In this document: positions 34,289-43,155 of the stretch, in pieces
Layout of the letters: each line of letters begins with the position of its first letter
Numbering within the stretch: the first letter of the stretch is position 1
Assembly: GCF_009649735.1 (NCBI RefSeq)
Contig: NZ_WJNH01000004.1
Span: forward strand, 124,001-188,000
Length of the DNA stretch: 64,000 nucleotides
Direction: 5' to 3'
DNA from: Salinibacillus xinjiangensis
GTDB taxonomy: Bacteria > Bacillota > Bacilli > Bacillales > Alkalibacillaceae
Notes under the pieces: generated by a model
Databases searched by the model: none
Told to the model about the DNA's origin: nothing
Seen by the model: only the letters and a program-made list of their open reading frames with translations
Position numbers and translations under genes: made by a program

Positions 34289-34633
34289 CAAAATCATCCT
34301 TTAGTTAGACTTTGCTAATGATTTTATCACATTAGGAAAAATTATCGAATGTAGAAGGTTTTAGATTCTGTGAAAAGAGCTATTTAAACCTATTTCAAAA
34401 AATTATTAAACCACTAGCGAATTTTAGTTAAACCTATATGAGATGAATGGCTATTTTAAATACTGAATTGCACTTCTGAAACATTTTTTAAAACCAACAA
34501 CGAAATATTCAACCATATACTTTTAAAAATTATGACTTCACGGAATAGTGATGCAATTCTATTCCTTTTTAAAAAATATTTCGGTATGATATATATTTAG
34601 GGACTCGAAGTATTTAGAAGGAAGGGATTTATC
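34289..34633. other. spacer between cysK and the MFS gene; weak 22-bp repeat
   Basis: 345 bases between divergent genes. TTAAACC occurs at 34384, 34406 and 34428, exactly 22 bases apart, with TTTTAAATA 28 bases further. TATGAT near 34586 may be the -10 of the MFS gene. No gene or riboswitch is visible. Confidence 0.35.
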
Positions 34634-35857
34634 ATCGACCGAGAAAAAGTAGCAAAAAGAAATTTGGCTATTATGTGGTTTGCAAATTTCTTTATTGCTG
34701 GCAGCATGACTATGGTTATACCATTTTTGTCTTTATATATTGAAACCTTTGGTAACTTTTCTGATCAATATGTGAAAAGCTGGTCGGGTTGGGTCTTTGC
34801 CATAACGTTTGTGACCGCTTTTATTTTCTCTCCCATTTGGGGGCGTTTCGGTGACCATTATGGAAGGAAGAAATTTTTAGTTATTGCAGGATTTGGACTA
34901 AGTCTTTGTGTGTTTTTAATGTCCTTCGTTACAAGTGTCATCCAGCTATTCCTGCTGCGTTTGTTTATGGGGATTTTTACTGGATTCATTTCCACGGCAC
35001 AGGCAATGATTTCCACTCAAACACCCAAAAAAAACGCCGGCCAAGTGTTGGGAACTCTTCAAACTGGAAATGTATCAGGAACTTTACTTGGACCATTATT
35101 AGGTGGGGTTTTAGCAGACAGTGTTGGGTATTCCTATACGTTCTTAGTTACGGCTATTCCATTGGCTATTGCTGCATTATTGGTGACCTTTGGTGTGCAA
35201 GAATATAAGCTAGAATCCAAGGAGGAAAAAGAGCACAAATATTCAAGCAAAGAAGTGATCCAATTTATATTCCGTCACCCTGTATTGTTAATGGTCATCG
35301 TGTTGTCCATCTTGGTCCAAATTGCCCATTTTAGTATTCAGCCTATTTTATCCCTCTATGTGGGAGAGCTTCACGGACCTGAAAATTTAGCCTTTTTCTC
35401 AGGTATTGCCTTTTCCATAACAGGGCTTGGCAACCTACTAATGGCGAGAAGATGGGGTAGACTGGCAGACAAATTTGATCATGAAAAAATTCTAGTTGTG
35501 TTACTTATACTAGCAGCAATCGTCTATTTCCCAGGTGCATTTGTCACGAATATTTGGCAACTTATCGTATTACGTTTCTTACTTGGTGTCACATTAGGTG
35601 GAATTATCCCTGTGCGGGTGGCCTATATACGTCAGGTGGCGCCTGTTTCCATACAGGGAGAAGTACTTGGCTATAATACGAGTGTGCGATTTTTAGGAAA
35701 CATAATTGGTCCATTAATTGGTGGACTATTATCTGGTTACTTCGGAATTTCCGCTGTCTTTTTCATTTCAAGTTCTTTATTACTGTTTGGTGGAATTACT
35801 CTTATGATTACATTGCTACGGCATCAAAAGCCAAAGGCAATAAAGCAATACAATTAA
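34634..35857 (+). CDS. MFS efflux transporter (MdtG/multidrug type), unusual start codon
   Basis: About 408 residues, 12 membrane segments. WGRFGDHYGRKKFLV is the loop 2-3 motif of the major facilitator superfamily, and PVRVAYIRQVAP with the C-terminal half matches drug/H+ antiporters like MdtG. The first canonical ATG (34664) lies inside the first membrane segment. Upstream, in frame, DREKVAKRNLAIMWFANFF matches the expected N-terminal WKRNL pattern, and AAGGAAGGG sits seven bases before an ATC at 34634. So translation probably begins at ATC 34634 (or TTG 34655); otherwise the start codon has mutated. The amidase gene follows after 18 bases. Confidence 0.75.
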   Translation: MDREKVAKRNLAIMWFANFFIAGSMTMVIPFLSLYIETFGNFSDQYVKSWSGWVFAITFVTAFIFSPIWGRFGDHYGRKKFLVIAGFGLSLCVFLMSFVTSVIQLFLLRLFMGIFTGFISTAQAMISTQTPKKNAGQVLGTLQTGNVSGTLLGPLLGGVLADSVGYSYTFLVTAIPLAIAALLVTFGVQEYKLESKEEKEHKYSSKEVIQFIFRHPVLLMVIVLSILVQIAHFSIQPILSLYVGELHGPENLAFFSGIAFSITGLGNLLMARRWGRLADKFDHEKILVVLLILAAIVYFPGAFVTNIWQLIVLRFLLGVTLGGIIPVRVAYIRQVAPVSIQGEVLGYNTSVRFLGNIIGPLIGGLLSGYFGISAVFFISSSLLLFGGITLMITLLRHQKPKAIKQYN

Positions 35858-35875
35858 GGTTAAGGGGATGATTAG

Positions 35876-37348
35876 ATGTTGAATCAAAGACTAAAAGAAC
35901 GCGCCGAGGATTGGTTAGTTGAAGCGACGATTGACGACATTCAACAAGCATTAGAAAAAGAAGAAGTCACATCTAAGGAACTGGTTCTCATGTATTTTCA
36001 TCGCATCAGTCAGTATGATCAAGATGGGGTGAAAATTAATAGTGTTATGGAAATCAATCCAGATGCATTGCATATAGCAGAGGCATTAGACAGGGAGCGG
36101 AAAACAAAAGGAAGACGAGGACCTTTACATGGAATTCCTATTCTCTTAAAGGATAATATCGACACGAACGATAAGCTTCATACGAGTGCAGGCTCACTCG
36201 CCCTAAAGAATCACCATGCGGCAAGCGATTCCTTAGTTGCCAAACAACTACGGCATGCAGGTGCTGTCATTTTGGGAAAAGCCAACATGACTGAGTGGGC
36301 AAACTTCATGACAGATAATATGCCAAATGGATACAGTTCACGTGGAGGACAGGTTATAAATCCTTATGGGCCCGGGGAATTAGATGTAGGTGGGTCAAGT
36401 AGTGGGTCAGGCGCATCTGTAGCAGCGAACTTAGTAACAGCTGCAATTGGCACGGAAACTTCAGGGTCCATTTTAAGTCCGGCTAGTTCAAACTCGGTTG
36501 TTGGAATCAAACCAACTGTTGGCCTTGTGGGTCGAACAGGAATTATCCCTATCTCCCACAGCCAAGATACTGCAGGCCCTCTTACTCGCACGGTTAAAGA
36601 TGCCGCTATGGTCCTAAGTGCTATTGCCGGAATTGATGAGGAAGATCCTGTAACGAAGAAAAATCCTCAACCATCCGTAGATTATGTCTCATTTTTAGAA
36701 TCGAAGGGTTTAGATGGCATGACAATTGGTATTGCAAAGGAGCCATATTTTGAACATTTAAATGAAGAGGAAATGGAGCTTATGGAGCATGCTTTGTCTA
36801 TATTAAAGGAACATGGTGCCTATATTGTAGATGACGTGAAATTGCCATCACAGGAAGAAAATTGGGACATCAACACTCTTATTTATGAATTTAAAAATGG
36901 AATCAACGCATACCTTCAGCAAACTGAGCCACATATCGAGATTAAATCATTAAAGGATTTAATTGAGTTTAACGACTCACATAGTGACCTCATGCTTAAG
37001 TATGGTCAAACCATGTTAACGAAAAGCGAGGAAACAAGCGGAACATTAATAGAGCCCGACTATTTGAACAGTCTACAGAAAGATCTATATCTATCACAGG
37101 ATCGTGGTGTCAATGCTGTGATGGATGAGCATGAGCTGGACGCCATCCTATTCCCAAATAATGTTGGAGCTGGAATACCGGCGAAAGCAGGATACCCATC
37201 TATTTCTGTTCCAGGTGGATACACCAATAAAGGAAAACCGCTTGGTATTACCTTTACTGCTGGAGCCTTTGAAGAGGGGAAACTGTTAAAAATCGGTTAT
37301 GCTTTTGAACAGGCATCCAAACTGCGTAAGCCGCCAAAGCTAGACTAA
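35876..37348 (+). CDS. amidase, amidase-signature family
   Basis: 490 residues. The Ser-cisSer-Lys triad region is clear: [11 protein letters not shown] (Lys), [16 protein letters not shown] (the glycine/serine-rich signature) and [16 protein letters not shown] (nucleophile Ser). The N-terminal [18 protein letters not shown] is typical of stand-alone amidases of this type rather than GatA, and no gatB/gatC are adjacent. Substrate cannot be told. It is probably co-transcribed with the MFS transporter, so import/export and hydrolysis of one compound may be linked; that is inference. Confidence 0.85.
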   Translation: MLNQRLKERAEDWLVEATIDDIQQALEKEEVTSKELVLMYFHRISQYDQDGVKINSVMEINPDALHIAEALDRERKTKGRRGPLHGIPILLKDNIDTNDKLHTSAGSLALKNHHAASDSLVAKQLRHAGAVILGKANMTEWANFMTDNMPNGYSSRGGQVINPYGPGELDVGGSSSGSGASVAANLVTAAIGTETSGSILSPASSNSVVGIKPTVGLVGRTGIIPISHSQDTAGPLTRTVKDAAMVLSAIAGIDEEDPVTKKNPQPSVDYVSFLESKGLDGMTIGIAKEPYFEHLNEEEMELMEHALSILKEHGAYIVDDVKLPSQEENWDINTLIYEFKNGINAYLQQTEPHIEIKSLKDLIEFNDSHSDLMLKYGQTMLTKSEETSGTLIEPDYLNSLQKDLYLSQDRGVNAVMDEHELDAILFPNNVGAGIPAKAGYPSISVPGGYTNKGKPLGITFTAGAFEEGKLLKIGYAFEQASKLRKPPKLD

Positions 37349-37354
37349 CGATAA

Positions 37355-37391
37355 AACTGTCACACGAGCTATAGTGTGACAGTTATTTTTT
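37355..37391. terminator. bidirectional terminator
   Basis: AACTGTCACAC pairs with GTGTGACAGTT, followed by ATTTTTTT on the plus strand, between convergent genes. Confidence 0.9.
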
Positions 37392-39203
37392 TAGAAACCT
37401 ATACGTCAATATTAATCCTACTACATATAAAATTACTAAAAAATATACAGGTAAAAGATGAATAAAGGTGGTATATCCAATATACAAATGAGTACCAATC
37501 CCTGCAGCAAAGGCCGGAATGGCTCCAATCGCAATTGTATTCCATATCCACCTCTCTCCCTGTCGAAACCCCCATAAAGACAACATTAACACCAATAACC
37601 CAACACTTATTAGGGCCCCTCCAAATCCTGTCCGATCATGAGCAATGACGGGAATTAGTTTGTCATTCATTTCATTTAACATCTCTGCCGGCATGCAGAG
37701 AAAGCTCAAGTCGGTAGATACAAATACATCCGTGACTCCTATTGTTGAGATGACAATACCACCCACCACAATCGCAAAGCCTAAAACAACAAACAATAGC
37801 TGACCATATAGACCCTGGAGCCACGCTTGATTGTTTCCTTCATTCTTTGATGTCGGGGCTTCTTTTGCCTGCTTCCCTTCCTTCCAGCTTAGAAAATAAA
37901 TTGGTAGTAAAATGAGCCAAAACAACCCGTGGAGCCAATCAAAATAACCATATCCAATAAACAAAAGGATACCGAGAAAGCCAACGATGGCAGCTGTATG
38001 AAAGGCTACCTTTGCCCAATGCAGACCATATCTAATTCCATGACGAGCTAGTTGAATATAAATAATACCACCAGATATCATTGTTCCGGCCAAAGACATC
38101 CTGTCATGTGACATAAATGCTAAAATGAGAGGATTAACCTGAAGTATTTCACTACGTGTGATCCCTAAGAATGCTTCATCATAGGGCAGAATAATGCTTG
38201 TCAAGCTAAAGTACAGGGCGATTAAGCCACCGATTAAAATTGCCAGCCCAAACAGAAATGACCAATGCCACTGATAGGTTGTTGCATCATGTTGGTCATA
38301 AAGTAGTCGTTCATGAATTCGTTTCGGTAATCCAGGTCCTGCCTTTACATATCCAGTGGTTAATAGCATTAAATCGACGCCTGCCTCGTCTAGTAATCTA
38401 GCATCAGCTGGATCTTCTATGCCACCAGAGGTTATGATAGCAAAATTAGGATCAGACTTCTTAACCTTTTTCACCGCTTGGACTAAGGTTTCGTTCGCGT
38501 TTTCTGATTCATGCAAGTATCCATCATTCTCAATCATTGGTGCATCTAAACAAATTCCTTCTACTCGATTATTTCTTAGGAAATCATTCTTTTTTATCGC
38601 TTCATTTGCTGTGTATGCCATAATTAATGGTCGAATAATTTTGTGCTCAGATAAACTCTCTGCTTGTTTTTCCGTTACGACTAACGCATTCACATAAGGC
38701 GTTAAATGGTCAATTATAGCAATAGCTTCATCTAGCGTTAGCTTTTGATCCAAACGTGCTAAAACGGGAACCTGTACGTCTGTATTTGTCAGCACTCGAA
38801 TAGCACGCTGTAAGGTTACCTTTTCAGCGTGTCTAGAAATTTGAATTTCTTGTCTATCATCCGTTGTAATCGGGGGCTCAGCGTCCATAAAATCCTGAAG
38901 TACGACCGGCCCTATCTCTATAAACCCAAACCCGAGATGTTGAAATGCCCTCAAGCCTGTCAAATTGGGATCAATTATTCCACTCAACCCTATCGGTGAT
39001 CGAGCATCTACTAGATTTGTCTTTCGTTCAGATTGAGAGGATGGTTTCATATGACCTAGAAATTCGATTACATGTCTCCCACCAGGTATAGACGCAATCT
39101 GACTCATAGATTGGTGTATAAACTCACGGCTATTAACTGGTCTCATTTTGGATAATAGTAATTTTTTCAAGGGATGATACGACCAATCAGGCATTGTCAT
39201 CAC
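37383..39203 (-). CDS. DHODH-like TIM-barrel domain fused to a duplicated membrane domain
   Basis: 606 residues. Residues 1 to about 310 look like a class-2 dihydroorotate-dehydrogenase-type FMN barrel: SPIGLSGIIDPNLTGL, GFGFIEIGPVV, ITSGGIEDPADARLLDEAGV and LLTTGYVKAGPGLPKRI. Residues 315-606 hold eight or so membrane segments in two similar halves, each with the motif (M/I)(S/A)HDR...(A/G)G..IS.G (FMSHDRMSLAGTMISGG and VIAHDRTGFGGALISVG) and a later IGYGYFDWLHGLFWL- or IGYTTFIHLLPVYFL-like segment. True PyrD proteins lack this part. No pyrimidine genes are nearby. A membrane-linked FMN oxidoreductase with unknown donor is the safest description. Confidence 0.72.
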   Translation of the reverse strand: MMTMPDWSYHPLKKLLLSKMRPVNSREFIHQSMSQIASIPGGRHVIEFLGHMKPSSQSERKTNLVDARSPIGLSGIIDPNLTGLRAFQHLGFGFIEIGPVVLQDFMDAEPPITTDDRQEIQISRHAEKVTLQRAIRVLTNTDVQVPVLARLDQKLTLDEAIAIIDHLTPYVNALVVTEKQAESLSEHKIIRPLIMAYTANEAIKKNDFLRNNRVEGICLDAPMIENDGYLHESENANETLVQAVKKVKKSDPNFAIITSGGIEDPADARLLDEAGVDLMLLTTGYVKAGPGLPKRIHERLLYDQHDATTYQWHWSFLFGLAILIGGLIALYFSLTSIILPYDEAFLGITRSEILQVNPLILAFMSHDRMSLAGTMISGGIIYIQLARHGIRYGLHWAKVAFHTAAIVGFLGILLFIGYGYFDWLHGLFWLILLPIYFLSWKEGKQAKEAPTSKNEGNNQAWLQGLYGQLLFVVLGFAIVVGGIVISTIGVTDVFVSTDLSFLCMPAEMLNEMNDKLIPVIAHDRTGFGGALISVGLLVLMLSLWGFRQGERWIWNTIAIGAIPAFAAGIGTHLYIGYTTFIHLLPVYFLVILYVVGLILTYRFLKK

Positions 39204-39298
39204 CTGCTTTAGTTGATTTGATTTTAGTTTAACATGGAATTTATAGGGGCTAAAGGATTGACTGATAGCCTAGGTCCTCACTGTGGCTCCCAAACAAA

Positions 39299-39325
39299 AA
39301 CACCGAGAATCATAATCCCGGTGTT
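39299..39325 (-). terminator. terminator of the threonine aldolase gene
   Basis: On the minus strand AACACCG pairs with CGGTGTT around a 13-base loop, followed by TTTGTTT. Confidence 0.75.
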
Positions 39326-39344
39326 GACTGCTTACTGCATTAAA

Positions 39345-40382
39345 TTAACTTGTTAATTGACTGCTTACTGCATCATTTACTTTTTTGATCACACGGTCAA
39401 TATCTTGCCCACTCACGTCATAATGAGTAACAAATCTCACTGTATTTGGACCAAATGGTACTGCTAAAACACCTTCTTTTTGAAGAGCTGTTAAAAATGA
39501 CTCAGCATTATGTCCCGTATCCTCAACATTGATAAGGACGATGTTCGTTTCCACTTTATTTTCAACTTTAAGCCCTTCCATATTCGCTAATCCTTCAGCT
39601 AATACCTCAGCGTGTTTATGGTCCTCACTTAAACGCTCCACCATCTCGGTTAAAGCGATGTAACCAGGCTCTGCAATCACACCAACTTGACGTAATCCTC
39701 CTCCGAGTCGCTTCCTCCATTTCCTAGCCTGCTGGATAAAGGATTTACTACCCGCAATAATGGACCCAACAGGAGCACCGAGTCCTTTAGATAAACAAAT
39801 TTGAACAGTGTCTGTATAGCCCGCATATTCACCCACTGAAATACCTGATGATACAGCTGCATTAAAAAGTCTCGCTCCATCCAAATGGACTGGTACATGA
39901 TGATTCTTTGCTATTTGATAAATACCCTTCATATTTTCAAACGGTAAAACAGCTCCACCTGCTTTATTATGGGTATTCTCTAGGCAAATCAGTCCCGTCT
40001 CGGGAAAATGAATATCCTCTGGACGAATCGTTGCTTGAACCTCACTTGGGTCCATGGCACCTTTATGTCCCTTTAATGTACGCGGCTGAACACCAGCAAA
40101 AGCAGAGATTGCCGCTCCTTCATACATATATATATGGGCATTTTCCTCTAAAATAATTTCATTACCTGGTGAACAGTGGGTTAAAACCGCAATCTGGTTT
40201 CCTTGGGTACCACTCGTAACAAATAGAGCAGATTCTTTCCCCAACAGTTCAGCTGCTTTTTCTTCTAATTTATGTACGGATGGATCCTCACCATATACGT
40301 CATCTCCTACTTCAGCATTGTAGCTTGCTTGACGCATCTTTTCTGTTGGCTTGGTTACGGTGTCACTTCTTAAGTCAATCAT
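39345..40382 (-). CDS. ltaE: L-threonine aldolase (PLP fold type I)
   Basis: 345 residues. MIDLRSDTVTKPTEKM (1-16), GDDVYGEDPSVHKLE, FVTSGTQGNQIAV, HLDGARLFNAAV and CLSKGLGAPVGS with the Schiff-base Lys are the beta-eliminating lyase/threonine aldolase landmarks. It splits L-threonine or L-allo-threonine into glycine and acetaldehyde in the cytoplasm. With tdh-kbl the window thus holds two routes from threonine to glycine. GGGGGAGG lies eight bases before the start. A 15-base direct repeat straddles its stop codon. Confidence 0.87.
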   Translation of the reverse strand: MIDLRSDTVTKPTEKMRQASYNAEVGDDVYGEDPSVHKLEEKAAELLGKESALFVTSGTQGNQIAVLTHCSPGNEIILEENAHIYMYEGAAISAFAGVQPRTLKGHKGAMDPSEVQATIRPEDIHFPETGLICLENTHNKAGGAVLPFENMKGIYQIAKNHHVPVHLDGARLFNAAVSSGISVGEYAGYTDTVQICLSKGLGAPVGSIIAGSKSFIQQARKWRKRLGGGLRQVGVIAEPGYIALTEMVERLSEDHKHAEVLAEGLANMEGLKVENKVETNIVLINVEDTGHNAESFLTALQKEGVLAVPFGPNTVRFVTHYDVSGQDIDRVIKKVNDAVSSQLTS

Positions 40383-40523
40383 CTTAATTCCTCCCCCAAA
40401 TCTATGTACCTTTCATCATACTATAGCATTGGTATTTTGATAAACATTGAGATGGAAAATTAGCATATTTTACACTCTTTTATGACAGGCTATAAGTAGT
40501 ACATAAAATATGGAGGTGTAAGG

Positions 40524-40703
40524 ATGGACACTCAAAGGGCTCAACAAATTATTGATTCACCTGATCAAATTAATGTTTCGTATAATGGTACCCCTATCTA
40601 CATTGAAAAGGTACTAGAAGATGCAAACATGGCGCGAATCTACCCATTAGACTCACCCGATCGCGAAGAGGATGTTCCTTTAGAGAGACTAGTTGAGCAT
40701 TAA
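40524..40703 (+). CDS. sspH: small acid-soluble spore protein, SspH family
   Basis: 59 residues, MDTQRAQQIIDSPDQ at the start, then VSYNGTPIYIE, ARIYPLDSPDREEDVPLE and a final VEH. This follows B. subtilis SspH (MNAQRAKEIVESPD..., ARIYPLD.P..E.DVPVE.LVEE) along its whole length. GGAGGTG lies five bases before the ATG. SspH is made in the forespore and packed in the spore core; the sigma-G promoter could not be identified with confidence. It is monocistronic and followed by a strong hairpin. The gene confirms an endospore former. Confidence 0.93.
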   Translation: MDTQRAQQIIDSPDQINVSYNGTPIYIEKVLEDANMARIYPLDSPDREEDVPLERLVEH

Positions 40704-40711
40704 TAACTTTC

Positions 40712-40749
40712 AAGAGGCCTGTGAACAATGTAGTTCACAGGCCTCTTTT
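40712..40749. terminator. bidirectional terminator
   Basis: AAGAGGCCTGTGAAC pairs perfectly with GTTCACAGGCCTCTT around a six-base loop, with T tracts on both strands, between convergent sspH and the YckD-like gene. Confidence 0.93.
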
Positions 40750-40751
40750 GT

Positions 40752-41084
40752 TTAATCGTCTGCTTCATCCTTCATTTCCCTTTTCTTATGGTCGCAATGC
40801 GGAATATAGCCATTTTCCTTTAGCTTTTCCTGATGTTTTTCCATCTTAGCTAGCTTCATATCTGCCTTCTCTTGACTAATAACGCCGAACTCAACATACT
40901 TATTAATCAACTGCTTGTGAAGCTCGAACATCTCATTATGTAAGGTTTCAAGCTCTTTTGTCTGCTGTTCATTTAATTCAACATTCGTTGGTTCAGCCTC
41001 CCCATCAGCTTCAGCGCTTACCTGAATGCCTAAAGAGCCTAGGGTTAAAAAGAAGGCAAAGCTAAATAAAAGAAATTTCCTCAT
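40752..41084 (-). CDS. small secreted protein, YckD/DUF2680-like
   Basis: About 110 residues from ATG 41084; a GTG two codons upstream is the alternative, both behind AAAGGAG. A signal peptide (MRKFLLFSFAFFLTLGSLG, cleavage after VSA) is followed by a charged helical region with KQLINKYVEFGVISQEKAD, the DUF2680 pattern shared with B. subtilis YckD. It is exported and possibly wall associated. Function unknown. It lies alone between sspH and a membrane protein gene. Confidence 0.75.
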   Translation of the reverse strand: MRKFLLFSFAFFLTLGSLGIQVSAEADGEAEPTNVELNEQQTKELETLHNEMFELHKQLINKYVEFGVISQEKADMKLAKMEKHQEKLKENGYIPHCDHKKREMKDEADD

Positions 41085-41270
41085 ATGCACACTCTCCTTT
41101 ATGTTTGTAATCCGTATTAGTTTGTATAATTATTAGTGGATTATTCAGCCAAATTAGTAAAAATATACTCAAATAGCATCTATTTTTCATAATCCTGTAA
41201 AAAAAGGATTACTTTTTCAAACTTTGATGGTAGAATAGTCCTTGATATTACATTCAATGGAGGTGAAAAC

Positions 41271-41585
41271 ATGTCTGTTTCAAGAATTCTAAAATGGGTA
41301 ACAGGTGGACTTGAAGCTTTACTAGGTATTCCAGTACTAGGTGGAGCAATTATTTTAAGCCTTGCTTGGACACCACTTCTTATTATGTTAATCTTACATA
41401 TCGTTACATTAGTTATGACGAAAAAAGACGGTGGAAAATCTGTTGGTAGTATTTTAGGTATTATTACTTCTTGTCTAGGTTGGATTCCAGGTGTTGGTAT
41501 GGTGCTTCACATTCTTTCAGCGGTATTCCTAATGATCAACGCAGCTCAACCAGACCAAAAGTCATCAGAAAGTGCGGCCTTATAA
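41271..41585 (+). CDS. small membrane protein, function unknown
   Basis: 104 residues with three hydrophobic segments (about 9-27, 31-49 and 61-90) rich in Gly, Leu and Ile, and a short polar tail. GGAGGTG lies seven bases before the ATG. Base and codon use look like the neighbours. I do not recognise a named family. It is a single gene ending at a bidirectional hairpin. Confidence 0.75.
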   Translation: MSVSRILKWVTGGLEALLGIPVLGGAIILSLAWTPLLIMLILHIVTLVMTKKDGGKSVGSILGIITSCLGWIPGVGMVLHILSAVFLMINAAQPDQKSSESAAL

Positions 41586-41606
41586 TTTTTTATACGATTA
41601 GGCACA

Positions 41607-41645
41607 AAAAAGGGCTATTGACACAACGTCATATAGCCCTTTTCT
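41607..41645. terminator. bidirectional terminator
   Basis: AAAAGGGCTAT pairs with ATAGCCCTTTT between convergent genes. Confidence 0.88.
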
Positions 41646-41651
41646 ATTTCT

Positions 41652-43019
41652 TTAATCGTTCGGATTCACATTATGATTATGTCTAAATAGGTTTTTAGGA
41701 TCATACTTCTTCTTAATCCCTACCAATCGGTCATAATTTGCTGCATAGGTTGCTTTGGTGGCGGATTCAATTGTTCCGATGCCGTTTAAGTAAGAGGCGT
41801 TGCGGTGAGAGTAAGGAAGTAAATCTGTGTAAATTGAGTGAATCCACTGTTCAATCACATCTTCATCCATTCCAGGCATCGCCATGGCGTCTAGTAACAG
41901 TACAAACGATGCGTCGCGTACCGAGAATGGGGTTTCACTTTCTGGAACACGGTTCATTTGTCCATGTAGTGCCCATAGTTGGGATAAAACAGTCGGAACA
42001 GGTGCATGATCTAACTTTTCCATTAAAACATCTACCGTTTCTTCATTTAATTCGGAGAAATATAAAGATGTACCATAAACAGGAATATTATTTTCCACTA
42101 ACACATCTAATTTGCTTTGAAGTTCAACATAGGACATTACTCCTGTCTGATCAACGATAGGCACTGCCCATTCACGAATGGGTTGCACAATCTCTTCCCC
42201 CTCTTTGGGATCACCCGCATACATCCCAGACACTGCCACAACCTTTTTATGGTGAAGAAATTCTGGTAAAAACGGAGCTGGAGGCAGTTCCATAGCTGTT
42301 AAATTAAAGGAGACCTCATCAGGTGCATCATTTAAAAACTGCTGGGCTTTAGTAAAAATCCTTTTCGCATCCTTGTAATCATACATCACATCAATTCCAA
42401 GGACTTCTGGACCAACTTCATGAAGCTGAAACTCAAAGGATGTGACAACCCCAAAATTACCCCCTCCGCCACGAATAGCCCAAAACAGGTCAGCATGTTC
42501 ATCAGCACTCACATGACGTACAATTCCATTTGCAGTTACCACTCTAGCACCAACAAGATTATCACAGGTTAAACCATATTTTCCTCTTAAATAGCCAAGA
42601 CCCCCACCTAAGGCTAACCCTGCGATACCTGTCTCAGAAACTGTTCCTGTTGGAGTGGCTAAGCCATACTTTTGTGTTTCTTTGTCCACATCACCTAAAG
42701 TGGCTCCACCTTGTACAATCGCAACCTTTCTTTTTTCATCCACTTTTACCTTGCGCATCTCGGATAAATCGATCATAAGTCCATCATCACATACACCCGT
42801 ACCGGCAACATGATGGCCGCCACCTTTTATAGCAATCGACATTGCTTGTTCATTCGCATATTGCACAGCTGCCACCACATCCGCCTCTGATTGACAAAGG
42901 ACAATCGCATTCGGATAACGATTGATCGCTCCATTCCAAACTTTTCGTTTCTCTTCATACAATTCATCCTGAGGTACAACCACCTTACTTCCTAACCGTT
43001 CTCCAAGTGTTCTTGACAA
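41652..43019 (-). CDS. FAD-linked oxidase, berberine-bridge type
   Basis: 455 residues. The PCMH-type FAD domain has AIVLCQSEADVVAAVQYA, IKGGGHHVAGTG (the His that usually carries covalent 8-alpha FAD), VQGGATLGDVD and GTVSETGIAGLALGGGLGYL. The second attachment Cys of bicovalent berberine-bridge enzymes is absent from that segment, so the flavin is probably singly linked. The C-terminus NLFRHNHNVNP is the BBE signature. Such enzymes oxidise sugars, alkaloids or antibiotics; the substrate is unknown here. It is monocistronic between two hairpins. Confidence 0.85.
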   Translation of the reverse strand: MSRTLGERLGSKVVVPQDELYEEKRKVWNGAINRYPNAIVLCQSEADVVAAVQYANEQAMSIAIKGGGHHVAGTGVCDDGLMIDLSEMRKVKVDEKRKVAIVQGGATLGDVDKETQKYGLATPTGTVSETGIAGLALGGGLGYLRGKYGLTCDNLVGARVVTANGIVRHVSADEHADLFWAIRGGGGNFGVVTSFEFQLHEVGPEVLGIDVMYDYKDAKRIFTKAQQFLNDAPDEVSFNLTAMELPPAPFLPEFLHHKKVVAVSGMYAGDPKEGEEIVQPIREWAVPIVDQTGVMSYVELQSKLDVLVENNIPVYGTSLYFSELNEETVDVLMEKLDHAPVPTVLSQLWALHGQMNRVPESETPFSVRDASFVLLLDAMAMPGMDEDVIEQWIHSIYTDLLPYSHRNASYLNGIGTIESATKATYAANYDRLVGIKKKYDPKNLFRHNHNVNPND

Positions 43020-43112
43020 CGCAAATTACCTCCTTTTTAGTGAACACTTAGATTATACCTGTTTTAGAAGGGCGGGTAAATGTTTTTCTGAATATTTAAA
43101 ACCATTAATAAA

Positions 43113-43146
43113 AAAACTCGGCATACCTAATTTGTATACCGAGTTT
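43113..43146. terminator. terminator after the BCCT gene
   Basis: AAACTCGGCATAC pairs with GTATACCGAGTTT with one mismatch, directly after the BCCT stop on the minus strand. Confidence 0.82.
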
Positions 43147-43155
43147 CAACTAATA

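Noticed and set aside
40459-40500. sigma-G promoter for sspH
   Set aside because: GCATA and CTATAAG are present but 22 bases apart, too far for a sigma-G promoter.
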